From assembly GCA_013399305.1 (NCBI GenBank), contig VXAI01000049.1:2782425-2846424 (forward strand): a stretch of DNA of 64,000 nucleotides. The letters run 5' to 3'. Made by a program: the position numbers and the translations under genes. The stretch is from Rostratula benghalensis. Its lineage: Eukaryota > Chordata > Aves > Charadriiformes > Rostratulidae. Within the stretch, counting starts at the first letter, position 1. Each line of letters starts with the position of its first letter. Shown piece by piece: positions 39,440 through 51,100 of the stretch. The notes below the pieces were generated by a model. That model was not told the origin of the DNA. It did not search any database and saw only the letters and a list, made by a program, of their open reading frames with translations.

Positions 39440-39700
39440 TAGAGGTGAGGAGCTACTGCTCTTTACCCGGCTTTAATGTGTTTTTTTCCGTTGATGTAAG
39501 CAATGCCTGATTGAATTTATTGCTGATTAGCGTTGAGCATCAGTTTACACAACAAGAAATTATGTTTCATTCAGTTCATTAGCATGACTAGTGTTTTGCT
39601 TATGAGCATATCACTAATGGTAATGACCAGAGTTGATTGATTTCTAATGTGAATATAATTACACAATGTAGGGGAATTAAAGGGAAAAAAAATCACATTT
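39440..39700. promoter_or_regulatory. Candidate conserved non-coding element
   Basis: AT-rich block between two CpG-rich parts of the cluster, with many homeodomain cores: CTGATTAGCG, TTCATTAGCATGAC, ACTAATGGTAATGACC and TATAATTACAC. No coding frame or repeat. If the candidate transcript below is real, this lies in its first intron, a usual place for enhancers. Confidence 0.3.
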
Positions 39701-39926
39701 TTAATTGTTGGGTTTTCAGGGAGTACATGTGGAGGCGAGGGGGTGGAAAAGGAGAAACAAACCAACTTGCTTCCGCACAAACGATGCGGATGTAAAGATT
39801 AATAGCTCCAGCAGGAGACAGGGAGTTTGGTCCAGAGGAAGAGAAAGTTCAATGCCGTTAACCCTGGGAATTGTTAATGCACACTCTACACTGGAAATCA
39901 TAATTTCCCCTCTTCTCCCCCCTCAG

Positions 39927-40276
39927 GTACAGCTGGAAGCCTAAATAAGTTCGCTCGGAAGCATCTGTTCCCGAGGAGCCGGCAGAGGCTTCGTGCCTGG
40001 CTGGGCAGCCAGCTCCCTCCAGCCCTGCCGGCGGCTGCGCAGCGGCAGGCAGGGCCGGCGGGTAGAGCTGCTGCCGGGCAGAGGGCAGAGCTGCGCCTTC
40101 CTCCGGGGTCACCGGCAGCGCTGGCTTGGCGGCAGCATCTCGGACGGCAGCGGCAGTGCCGCCCCTGGCAGGGAGCGCCTTGCCCGCCCTGCTGTCCCTG
40201 TCCTCCCCGGGCCGGGCGAGACGAGACGGAGAGACGCTGAGAGCCCTGGCTGGAGCAGGGTGAAGGACTGCAACAG
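39927..40276 (+). ncRNA. Candidate exon of a lncRNA starting in the CpG cluster
   Basis: A 350-bp GC-rich segment preceded by a long pyrimidine tract ending in CCCCCCTCAG (AG at 39925-39926) and followed by the near-perfect donor AACAG|GTAAGG (GT at 40277). Upstream, AGAG|GTGAGG at 39445 could end a first exon from the CpG-island promoter, giving a 482-bp intron. Upstream + frames in the island close before 39444, and the frame in this exon (from 39993) has no recognised domain, so the transcript is likely non-coding. Splicing is not proven. Confidence 0.38.
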
Positions 40277-41735
40277 GTAAGGGGAGCAGAGTGGGACTGC
40301 GTGGGCCAGCCTCCAGGTGGGATTTTAGAGGCAGGGAGGGAGGGGATAGTGCTGTGAGGACCAAAGGAGAGCAAGTGAGAAGCAGCTTGTATACCTCAGC
40401 TGTGCCTTGTGTCCCTGAGGGTGACCTCTGGGACTGTGCTTTCCACTTAAACGGAAGGATGGTCTGGGAGTGGGGGTGTTGAGAGCTCTTTGCAGAGGCA
40501 ACTGCAGGGGCAGAGGGGGAAGGCTCAGGTTCTGTGGAAACCCCTGTAGCCCAGAAGTCCTGGGGAGAGGGGGCTTGCAGAACAAATTTTCTTGCCTCCC
40601 CTTGAGCAAGCTCTGTGGGGGAAGCATTGGAGTATGGTCCAGTCTGCCAGGGAAAAGTTGCCAGAAGGCCTATGTTTTTGCTTGCCCATAAAGAAAAGTG
40701 GCCTTGTGTTTTTGCAGAGAGTGAAACAAGCTGTGTGCCTTGCTGTGGGAGAAGGGGGCTTGAGAAAACTAGCAGTAATCAGTCCCTGTGTCTTGGGGCA
40801 TTGCTTTTCTCTGTGCTCTCTTTCCATTCTCGCTGGAAACACAGCTTGGATTTGAGGCTGTGTTGCCTGCACTGGGGGTATCTGAATTAGGTGCGTCTCC
40901 CGCCACCTTTCTATAGCACCTCCAGGCTTTCTGGGATGCAGGGCAGTGGGGTGGTGTTGATCCCAGTGTAAACAGCTGTGCTTGTGTGGCTGCAGAGCTT
41001 GCTTAAATCTCCCTCATGGCAACTTTGAGCCTTCCGTTGGACAAATGAGGAAGATGCCATTTGTCCTCCTGCAGTTTCATACTTGTGCTGATGGGGGAGG
41101 CAACAATGAGCCATTTTACATTTCACCATTTCACCAGTTGCATTTAGTTTCTTCTGAAATTAAGCAGTTGCTGTTCTAAACTCAGGATGTCTGGGATGCT
41201 GAAAAACCCTGTTTGGGGAATTTTCCTTCAGGGGAGAGTTGTGGAGCTATTGGAGAATAGCTCTAGCATTGCACCAGCACACAAAGATTCCTAAGGGTCT
41301 CCTGCCTCTTGTGCCTAGATCACTAACAAAGATGGGTTCGCTGTCATGAGTCTCCCTTGCAGAATTCTGCTCCTAGGACTCTTGTTATTAGTGACCTTTA
41401 TATATTTTTTTTCTGCCATAGCATAGCAAGCCACATGTATATTTTGATGTTATACCTTCTCTTGTGTGCCTCCCTGCTGTGTTTTGGGGAATAATTCTAG
41501 TTGGGGCAGACTGAAATTTTGCGAAACTATCATAAGAAAGAAGACCCAAAAGACCCAAGGAAGAGATTTTGGAAGAGTTTGAGCAAAATGAAGACAGATG
41601 ATGTGAATAATTCTCATTTGTATTCATAATTTTTTGTGTACAGTACGTTAGAAGAAATATCAGTGCGTCAGCTTCAGTTATATTTCCAATTAGAAATGTT
41701 GAAAATGTCTTGCCAGAGACATCCAGCAGTAGTGC

Positions 41736-41751
41736 TTTTTTTTTTTTTTTT
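41736..41751. repeat. Poly(T) run, 16 bp
   Basis: Uninterrupted T16, not associated with a recognisable retroelement. Confidence 0.95.
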
Positions 41752-42126
41752 GTCTATACAGCACTCATTCAAGGACTAGAAGATCACAGGAGGACTCTTG
41801 CTTTGTTTGCAGTTAATAGGCATCCAGCTTATAGTGGAAATTCTCATTTCATTCTTGTACTTCATGCTAATAAATTTGAATGTGTTTTTTGATATTTGGG
41901 GCTTCAGGGTCATTCAAGTCAGGGCCGTCCTCCTTGAGCTGCTTCTGTACTGACAGTGTTTCCCAATGTTGTTGGTAGTAAGTCAGCCTTTTGAAAAGAT
42001 AAATATTGTAGTGGAAATGAACATAATGCTGAACCGTTTCTATTAATAAAAATGCCATGCCACTAATTGCATGATAGTTGTTTTCAGTGGTGCTCTCACC
42101 AAAATAAAATCTATATTTCTGTTACG

Positions 42127-42163
42127 AAATAAAAATGTTGAGCCTTTCAAAAAAAAAAAAAAA
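42127..42163 (+). repeat. AATAAA plus A15 tail: possible retrocopy end
   Basis: AATAAA at 42127-42132 is followed 16 bp later by 15 A (42149-42163). Further AATAAA words lie upstream (for example near 42046 and 42104), giving the look of an mRNA 3' end copied with its tail. The body of any source gene is not recognised. A genomic A-run after a real terminal exon is an alternative. Confidence 0.3.
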
Positions 42164-42909
42164 GTGTCATACTGCTCACTCTTAACAGTTTTTTTCCTTC
42201 AAAATTTCATGTAAACTACTGCAGGGTATTGGTCAAACTGCCTGGTCTGCTGACCTGAAAAATACCATTTCCAGTGGAAGAATGGAGAAACATTTTGTTC
42301 TTTCCCATATGTGTGGTACTATTCCTGTCATCATAATTGTTAAAATCTGTTCTATAGAACTTGAAACTTCATAAGTCAGTTCTTTCTACTTTGATTCTTC
42401 CCAAATTCTTGGGCATATGTTGAGTCACATTTTAAAATTGTCTTGGATCCATAACTCCCTTCTGAAAGTTTTTAATAATTTCTTTACCTGGTTTTGTATT
42501 CTCAATTGTCAACAGCTGAATTTCTGAATTTCCCTACAGTTCTGTTGGTTGAGGTGTGGGGAGAGTGAAGCTTCTGGTGTCTCTGTTCTTACTCTGGTTT
42601 TACAGTTCCTTTGCTGCCTCCTTTCAGAGTGATTAATCTCGCTATTTTAGTCTTTGAAGAGCCTTTCTGAGGGCTCAGTTGTTCTTATAACCCAGAGGAC
42701 TGCAGCCTCCAGTTTGGAAATGCCTCTTTTGAAGGGGTGGGACCAGTTCTGTGCAGAACAGTGAGATGGAACTCGCCAGTTGTTACATACAAAACAGAAA
42801 TAGTGCTTACTCAGGTAGCCGTGCAGTTTCTCACATGGTCGACCTCTTGCAGTGATGCACCGAGTGGAGATCTTCAGTGAGTTTCTTGCAGTATTTCCCA
42901 AAGTCCCTC

Positions 42910-43340
42910 TTGTGGCTTGATTAAGCTAATTGAGAGGCCTGCTAATAATTTAGCACCACTAATACACATAAACTTAACAGATTTGCATTTAGCTTATCGT
43001 GTAAATGAAAAATTGCACAGCTCTGACCAAACTCTGAATTGAACTGTTTTCCCAGCCTGAGCTAAGACACCAGTGAGTCTTGTGGCACTGGTTTAACACT
43101 GCATTTTGACCCGTGAAAGTTGTATTCATTTTCCTAATATACAGAGTAGAAAGACTTCATTGACTGGAAAGGGCTATTGAACAGATACATTGAGAGAAAA
43201 ATCAGCTTCTCTCTAATGGGAAGCGGAGGATCTTTTATCATTAAAGTAGCGGTGCCAGAGCTCAGTTTTCAAGATTCGGTTTTAAATTCCAGTGGGTTGT
43301 TAAATGAGATTTTTCTGCTGATGTAGATTTGCATAGCTGT
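42910..43340. promoter_or_regulatory. Candidate enhancer block with two octamer motifs
   Basis: TGATTAAGCTAATTGAG and CTAATAATTTAGC words, followed by an octamer ATTTGCAT at 42981-42988 and a second at 43327-43334. No open frame or repeat signature. Octamer plus homeodomain words suggest POU/SOX-type neural enhancer sequence, which is inference. Confidence 0.28.
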
Positions 43341-44855
43341 ATTGCAGTGCAAATCCTTGCAACTTATTTTGCCCATGGGAATCTTACGGCAGAAGCCAGG
43401 AAACTGTTGTTACAGAAATATGTCCCAGTCCTATTACCTCAGTTGTTGCACACAGCAGGTACACTTGCATGAGACAAAGTTTATTTGGATAACCAGAACT
43501 TTGCAAGAAACACCTTCATATTTCTTTTTCTCCTTATTGATTTTCATTTGTCCTGTGGCCTTACATAAAACATCTGAATTATTTTAGCTCTCAAGATCAT
43601 GTAAAACTTCTAGATAACTGTGGAGGTGTTCAGTAGTTTTAGTGGCAAACACGTGGTGGAAGGATGCAGCTGTCTTTAAGATGTCTAGGGTAGTTTTTTA
43701 CAGGGTCAAAACTGTCCAGTATTATATGGTGATGGTCATGCTAAGTTCCATCAGTCTAGGGTTTTGGGCGCATAACCTGTTCTAGTCCTGTGACAAACTT
43801 TTCCTACTTCAAACATTTTAAATGTTTTTATTAAAGATGCAGAAAAAGAAGAAAAAGTTTAAAGCATTGAAACATAACATATTAAGTAAGGTATTTGCTT
43901 GCATAACATCCGTTATTATTTTCTCTTGAAATGGTAGATGGTTTTATAAAGGAACCATCTCCCCTCTGTCTGCTAGCAGTCTTTTAGATGGTACTGGAGA
44001 CCTGAACACTTGTCCTGTGTGGGAAAGGAAATAGTTGAATTGGTCTGGAGCTGTTGTGAGACCCAAGCAGTGAAGTGCATGCAGGAATGTGGACAATATA
44101 GTATCAAGGATAAATAAAGGTTTTGTTCCTGATGTATTTTTGTGTCTTTCTACGGCTAAGATGGTCACAGCATAAGGTAGCATTGGCTCCTCTGAAAACA
44201 GGCAAGCTGATGCTTGGGTTCTCTAGCCCAACTAGTCAATACCTGCAGGTTTGGTCATGACTACTTTATGCTAACAGCACTGGTAATGCAGCCAAATCCC
44301 TCTGGTTACACTTCAGCAGCTGGGAAGATAAATGAGTCCTGTATAACCACAGGTCAGCTGCAGAATGATAATTTTAGTTTAAGCGTGTTTTTAATGTTCC
44401 CCTTTTTTGTAAGATGTTCTGAGCAAAGCTGGAAGATGTTGCAAATACAGTATTGGGGTGTTGTTCCTGAATTGGTTTAACAAGGAGCTGGTCTGAGTAG
44501 TGCAAGTAATGTCACGATATTCCAAAGGAGGGAGGGCTCTTTATTCAGGTTGGCTGCACAGGTATTCTCTTAATTTGAAGTTGTGTGAATGGATTATATA
44601 TTTTCTGAATATATCTGTCACATCCTCTCTTAACGGTGACAGCATATTACACCACACTGTGTTTCTGTTTTACTGTATCTGCGCTAGTGTCTAATGAATA
44701 CTTCTGCACAAAGGCTGCTGTACACAGTGCAGCTGAGTGAGTTCCTGTCTGACTCAGGTGCTTTGCTCTCAGCCCTTTGCCTCTGCAGTTTATGGAAATT
44801 TCCCTCCTGTTCCCCTCTGGCCAGGTTGCATGTCAAACCCTGTGTCTGTTCTCAG

Positions 44856-44975
44856 TGTCAGAGGAAGAATGCAAGATGCTTCTGTCTGCATCTGTGCAGC
44901 AGGAAAGCATTTTTGCAAGCTTGAAGCAAAGGGACTGTTGCACAGTAAGAAGCACTGAGCACTTTAGCGAGCAAG
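44856..44975 (+). ncRNA. Candidate exon (120 bp)
   Basis: Acceptor TGTGTCTGTTCTCAG (AG at 44854-44855) and donor GCAAG|GTAAGG (GT at 44976) bound a 120-bp segment. One frame is open throughout (40 codons) but encodes nothing I recognise. It could be an exon of the same + strand transcript proposed from the CpG cluster. Chance pairing of splice-like signals cannot be excluded. Confidence 0.22.
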
Positions 44976-46742
44976 GTAAGGTCTGGCTACGTGTGACCAC
45001 TTAGGGAGTTTTAAACCCTTTGCCCTGGAGGTTTACGTCTTTGCTTGCAACATTGGTAATGTGCTGTAAAAGTACAGTCCTTTATATCCTGAGACATTTT
45101 CTGTACATTCTTTCTGATGCTCATCTGAGTTTCCTCTACCAGTTGTGCAGCTTTTCACTTTTAACTGCGTTACTCGGTTTTTTTCTCGTAAAACCCAATA
45201 CTTCAGCCTTGCCATCTCCTTCCTTCATCAGGAGATGACCCTGTTTGCTGTCTGAATTCTGTCTGCCTGTTTGTATATCTACTTTATATCTTTTCTGAGA
45301 TTAACTTAAAATAGTTCTTTCCTTTAGTAGCCCTTCCCAGTTTTCTCTACCTTTATAGTTTGTTTGTGCTGTGCTATTCCTTCTCTAACTTAATTTTTTT
45401 TTCACTTGTTTAGAAGAACCCTGTTGATAGACAGTATTAGGATCTCTGCTGGAAACCAATAATATGTTAATTCTGTCTGAAGTATTGGCTACCCGTATCT
45501 TTCATTGATTCCTCAGGAAATGATGGAGGTAGATACCGGTATGTATAGTTACTCTGTTGAGAAGCCTGCAGTTTTGCAAAACACTTAAGAATCTGCTTGA
45601 TGTGAAAAATAGGTTTATCCAGTTGAAAGAAACGAGGTGCATCGTGTTCTTAAAAGTTAAAGCACTTAAGCATAAGCTTACCAGCCATGTGTGCCTTTAG
45701 GCTGGGTAATAGAAGAAAGAGGGCTGTTTTATATTTAAACCAGCAGATAAAAGTGTCCTTTTAAAAACTGGAACATTCTTTTAGAAGGACCCACAAGCAA
45801 CAGTCAGCTACTTCTAAGGTGGATCTTGACAAGATGGCAAATGTGTGCTTGTGAGGAAAAGAAGAGAGATGTGGAGGTTTGTTCCCTATTTGCATTTAAG
45901 CCCAAGTTAGCAAGTTTGTTTCTTTGAGTTACTTTATTAAATGTTACTTTATTGACAGCCATTAGCATACTGCTGTGCTGTTCAGAGCAGTAACAAAACC
46001 AGAAAGGGTTGCTTAGGATTGTAGACTTATGCAATAGATGAGGTATGGTTTCTGTTTTGCTGCACCGAGGAGGTAAATCGTACCTGTTTCTCTGGCTGGT
46101 GTGGTTTACTTTATTTTCCTTACAGGATAGGACAAATGGCTCTTCCTTTCTCTCAGTTATGCATGGTGTAAGAACTCAGAAGAATTACCCTGTTGGTAGC
46201 TCCTTAAATAAGCATCCATCCAGGTTCATGACTGAGCATGAAGTTTCCCATGGTTCAGAGTTTAATGTTACAAGGGAATAAAGTACTTCTCACTAAATAA
46301 TAGTGAAAACACAGTAGGAGGTGTTTTGTTCAGGGAATACAAACTATTGTCCTACCCTTGTCCAGAAAGCAACATACATCAAACAGAAGATGTCTTCCTT
46401 ACATTCTAGCTAAATCAATGTTATTTCTTCCAGAATACTGCTGCTTCCGTTCCTGGAGATAAAAAAAACATAGCTCACTGTCAGTAGATAATTCCTCCTC
46501 TTGGGCTTTCTGTCCTTGACCAGTAGAAGTTTTTCTTTTTCTTAGACAAGGAAGACTTTCTTTATCCCTGGAAGATTAAATTGCCTCGCTGGCAAATCTG
46601 GCTCACTGAAGAAACAGAGAAGGAAGAGCAGATAGGGAAGAAATAGAAAATAATTTCAGGGTATCTTTATAGTCTCCTATTGTTAGGATGTCAATTACTA
46701 CCATATATCACCTATATCACAAACTTGTCATACCTTAGGGTA

Positions 46743-46771
46743 TTTCTTTTTCTTTTTCTTTTTTTTTTTTT
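46743..46771. repeat. T-rich microsatellite-like tract
   Basis: (TTTTTC)n-like tract running into T12. A second T-rich tract follows at about 46816-46833. No retroelement body is attached. Confidence 0.8.
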
Positions 46772-47379
46772 CCCCTCCAACTAGTAGAAAAGGTATCAAT
46801 TATCTGTTAGGAAATCTTTTTTGTTTTTTTTTTTCTTATTGCTGGACTCATCTTTAAAGTATAACGATGATGCTCAAAATACTTTTTAACATCCAGTTCA
46901 GAAGGATGAATATTAAAAGCTGATAATTTTTTTATCTAGTTGTGCATTCCATGGGAATAATTGCATGAAATAATGCCCTTTTCAACTTTTTTCAGTTGCT
47001 ACTGCTCTGTTTTAAACAGTGTTACCTCACACTACCGAAGTGTTAAGGGGGGGCGGGGTTGATTAAGTAGTGGTCTCTGATTTAGCACTGTAACAGTCCT
47101 TGTGATGAGTGCAGAGTGCATTCAGCTACTGTAAACATGGGGTTTCCAAAATGGTGTATAGTAGTAAGAAGGTTAATGAACTGAGAAAAAAATAAATTGC
47201 TTCTCTAATTGAGGGAAAGTATGCAGGGAGTCAGCCGGGCTGCACACGAGCGAGGCAGGCAGGCTGTGGTCTGGGATCCTGGATGGTGGTTAGTTATTGA
47301 TGGCTGTATTAGGTGTTCTGATCACAGAGACAGCTGCAGGGTGCTTGGCTTGTGGCAGTGTTTTTTTTTGCCCCTGCAG

Positions 47380-47448
47380 GAATCAGACTTTCAGAGTACC
47401 AAGAAGGATGGGAAGAACTTACAAAATACATCAACTTGCAAACGTTAG
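47380..47448 (+). ncRNA. Candidate exon (69 bp)
   Basis: A strong pyrimidine tract (T9 then GCCCCTGCAG, AG at 47378-47379) precedes a 69-bp segment ending GTTAG|GTATGG. The donor is moderate. There is no recognised coding content. Confidence 0.18.
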
Positions 47449-48169
47449 GTATGGATCTCCCCTTTTCTCAGTGATGCAGGAACAAGAACTGACATAACTT
47501 AGGTTCTTTGGAGCACAGGTATTCATCCTACCCTTGGAAGGACAGTGCAGGTCCGTGGCTACACCCTGGTGGTGCTTTGTGTGAGCCTCTGAGAGCAGCT
47601 CCTGTTCCAGAGGCTTTGCTTTCAAGTTTCAGCATTGACTGTGGTCAGAGGAACTTTGTCACAAGAGCTCCCAGCTGTCACTGGAGCAGAAGGTACAGGG
47701 TGGATAATGAATAGAGCTAAAAGGTGAGAGGTGTCTTCTAGTTCAGCTCTCCCTTGGTCAAGAACTACCTAGTTCTTACATAGAGTCAGTTCCCAATTTC
47801 CTTTCAATTAGAGCTCCATCCTACTTTTCTGTTCCTTCCGGTTTGTGGAGTTCTATCCTTTCTCAATTCTATTTCACTTGTATTTCTTCTTAGCTTTCAT
47901 GACTCAGGACTTTTTTTCCTCTTTTTCTTCATGCTATGTCATTTCTTCTGGCTAGAACATTGTCCTCCTTTTCTGAAAGGAAATGTCAGTCCAGTGAGAG
48001 GATTAAAGGAAAATTTTAAATAAATTCATAGGGAGTCTCAACCCATTGCAAAAACTAGAAGAAAATGGCAGTGAGTTTCAATTATAACAAGCTTTATTTC
48101 TGTACAGTATAATATAATTCATAATGTTATCAATATCTACAAAAGCATAAAGACAGCAGTAGAAGTTAC

Positions 48170-48183
48170 AAAAAAAAAAAAAA
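48170..48183. repeat. Poly(A) run, 14 bp
   Basis: Uninterrupted A14 in AT-rich DNA. No polyadenylation signal lies immediately before it, so it is a simple homopolymer rather than a clear retrocopy tail. Confidence 0.9.
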
Positions 48184-51100
48184 GCCTTATAAAAGGTGTA
48201 AGATTAAACTTCAAACTACTGTAGAAGAGGAAGAAGGACCAGGGCCAGAATCATAAATCACAGGCTACTCTGGAAAAAAAAAAAACAGCTTGGGAAAGAT
48301 CTAAAAGTGAAGCCAAAATGTGGAGGAAGTCGCCCAGACCAGCAAAAGATAAGGCCATCTAAGCCAGGTCTAGCCGAATAGGTTAGGCACTTGAAAAGGA
48401 AGAGAATTTTGCTTTACATTGTATGCAGAAAGAGAAAATAATCACAAACTTTCCTCTGGATAAAAAGGATCAGAGAATCACTGTCAATTTAACTAGATTG
48501 TTGAGACTGTTTAAAAAATAATCAACCTCTCAGCTTTCTCTTAACACTTCCTCTGTATCTTTAAAGAACAAAAAAACCCAACCCAGTGGAAAACCCCCAG
48601 AAAATACAAATTTCAAAAATCACCAGTCAAAATGACAGATTCTTCTTTAAACTTACTGCCTTTGTGATTAGATTACAAATTCTCTTCCTCTGTCACAAAT
48701 GTGATTAAAACCATAAGGTTTCCCTTCCATACCACCTTGAAAAGCGAGAAATGCAATGGAGAGATACATAATGAAGTGTTGCATGCTCTACTGTAAGGTA
48801 ACAGTGCATTTTACACAAACTGCAGCTGCTATTGGCAGGGTAAAGATCTGTGTAACCTCTCTTCATATTCCCCAAAATGGAACTGTTTCTGCCACCAATG
48901 CAGACTTCCAGTGCTCTGAAGGATTATGACCTTTTGCTTGAAATAAAAAGTGCAAGGGGGTGAGATTTTGATGAGGGAAGATCAGTAAGATAACAACAAG
49001 TTGCATCAAGAGATCCCCTGGGTTTAGTTCCTTTTTAATAGGGATGGTTACCATTATTTTGCCCTGAAGACTATTTTCAGGTTATTGGAATCTGCCTGAC
49101 TTGAACTAAGTTGCTTTGTGAGTTTATTTTGTTGAGGCAGATGATGATTTGCATCAGTTCTCATGTGTAGGAATCTGCTTTATTGCCTGATACAACTGTT
49201 GCCTTAAACATTCTGCCTTTGGCCTGTGCAGCGTTGTGGATGGTGACATTTGAAGTAAAGGAGCACTTCTTACAGTTGTGAGTCTAAACAAGTGATGCAA
49301 TGGGTGAATCTTTCCTCGAGACTTGTAAGAGAAAGGATGGTGTTTCTCTGTTCCCAGGTAACTGAACTCTTGGGACCCAGGGACAGACTTAGTTTGGGAA
49401 GTGATGAAGAAACCTCGGACAAAGGAATGGATTTTTAATTTTATTGGTATCTGGGGTTGTTCCTGAGTCAGAGTTGTTACTTCTACTTGGGCCTAACAAT
49501 GTCTGCTTTTATCTTTTGGTAGTAAAATGTTAGGCACCCAAAACTAATCTATGTTACTAATACTAGGTTATTCGAGACTTTTTCCTTGACAAATAAGCAA
49601 ATTCTTGGTTTGGCTTTGCAAAACTCGGATGTTTGCTTTTGCTGTTGTGTTTTCAAAATGCCATCTCAGTAAGCTGATTGCTTTGCATTTGAGTTTCTTC
49701 TAAATGTTATTCTGTGGAAACAGGGCAATGGGAATTACCTATCCCAGGCTAGAGGAGTAATGAAGGAAATCTGTGACCACTCCTTGGCAGCCCTGGTGTG
49801 CGTCAGGTCTGTATTTTCAACCACACAGACCCCTGCTGCAATTCTCAGCTCTTGTGTGGTACCGCCTGCTAACAGGAACTGCTGTTGCAGAATTCTGCTG
49901 GCCATAATAAGGCGAACATTGTATAGGAATAAAACCAGCTCAGCTTTATTACGTGGCTTGCATGCCTGGTAATGAATAGAAGGAAGGCTCATGCCTTCAC
50001 AAGCAGCAGAATTTAATATAGTCTCTTCCTGGAGTGGCACCAGTGGGACTGAAAGTTTATCTCAGCATTCCAAGGGCAATAAAAATCTAAATTTAAACTC
50101 AAAACATCTTACTGGGGCAAGAGTACCCAGAGGCTATGGACTATTCAAACTTTGTTTAGGTCATAACTGCTTATGTAAACTTAGGTTATACCAGCTAGTT
50201 AGGCTTTACATTTTTGAGCAGTACCTCTATTACTAGGAGGGGCATAGCAAGTGGAGGGGATGCATCTGAAAGTTCAGCTCTGCATTTCATTCAGCTTCTT
50301 GCAGCTTAGTGCACGGCTATGTGAAGAGATTTCTAGCTCTTCATTGTGCAGGCACCTTTGAATCTACTCTAATTCATTCCCATAGATAGACATCTCTGTT
50401 ATTTGGAGTTTAAGGTTAGTATGGAAGGAAGAAGTGGAAAAGGTGTCATGTGCAGGCCAGCTCTAGCAGGTTAACTGATAACTGAATACAGATTGGAAAG
50501 ACTGAATATAAAACATAACCAGATGCTGGCTGATGGGCTCTCGGTTCCAAATTTCAGTGGTGGCTTGTTCTTTTGCCTGTAGTTTTAAAGGTGAGCGTGG
50601 GGAAGAGGAGACACTAGAATGCCATTTCCGCAACAAGAATATGACTAAGATGGGATAAGGGAATCAACTGGAGATTTTCTTGAGGTCACATGAATTATCT
50701 GGTGGCAGGGACATCACAGAAGTGTCTGAGGTTACAAGGCGCCACAGCTAAATTCCAAGAGACTTGTTAGCTCTCTTCGTTCTGGAAAGGGTTGGATTTA
50801 TCCACTGTAAAGGAGAAGTGGGGGTTGGAGGGGCATATGAGAGTGTAATTTTGGTGAGAAAGCTTGAGGGAAAGCAATATTCTTACTTGGTGGCATTTGC
50901 TATCCATTTTCTATCTCTATATTTTGCTCACACACATGAGTGCAGCTATGCTTCCACAGAGCGGGCAGGGAGGCAGCGAAGGAGAGCAGGTTTCAACAGA
51001 GTTGAGCTTAGTGTCACAAACACTTTCTTCTATTCTGGCTTGCAAATTCCATCAGCCTGATCTAGCAGAATTGAATGTTTTGAGTTTTCTTGGAGCAGGT

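Larger units (their letters stand above)
36700..40300. promoter_or_regulatory. CpG-island cluster downstream of CBLN1
   Basis: GC-rich, CpG-dense sequence begins about 50 bp after the CBLN1 poly(A) signal and continues to about 40.3 kb, interrupted by AT-rich but CpG-retaining segments (36860-37130, about 37225-37310, 38100-38260, 39430-39900). Open frames of up to 231 codons occur on both strands but are typical of GC-rich DNA and have no recognised domain. The cluster holds YY1-type motifs, a CCAAT box and good splice signals. It is probably an unmethylated regulatory domain with at least one promoter for non-coding RNA. Confidence 0.7.
40277..42909. other. Intergenic or intronic DNA
   Basis: No recognised coding exon. 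It contains a T16 run at 41736-41751 and a 3'-UTR-like tract with several AATAAA words ending in A15 (42127-42163, listed separately). If the candidate lncRNA is real this is intronic. Confidence 0.4.
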
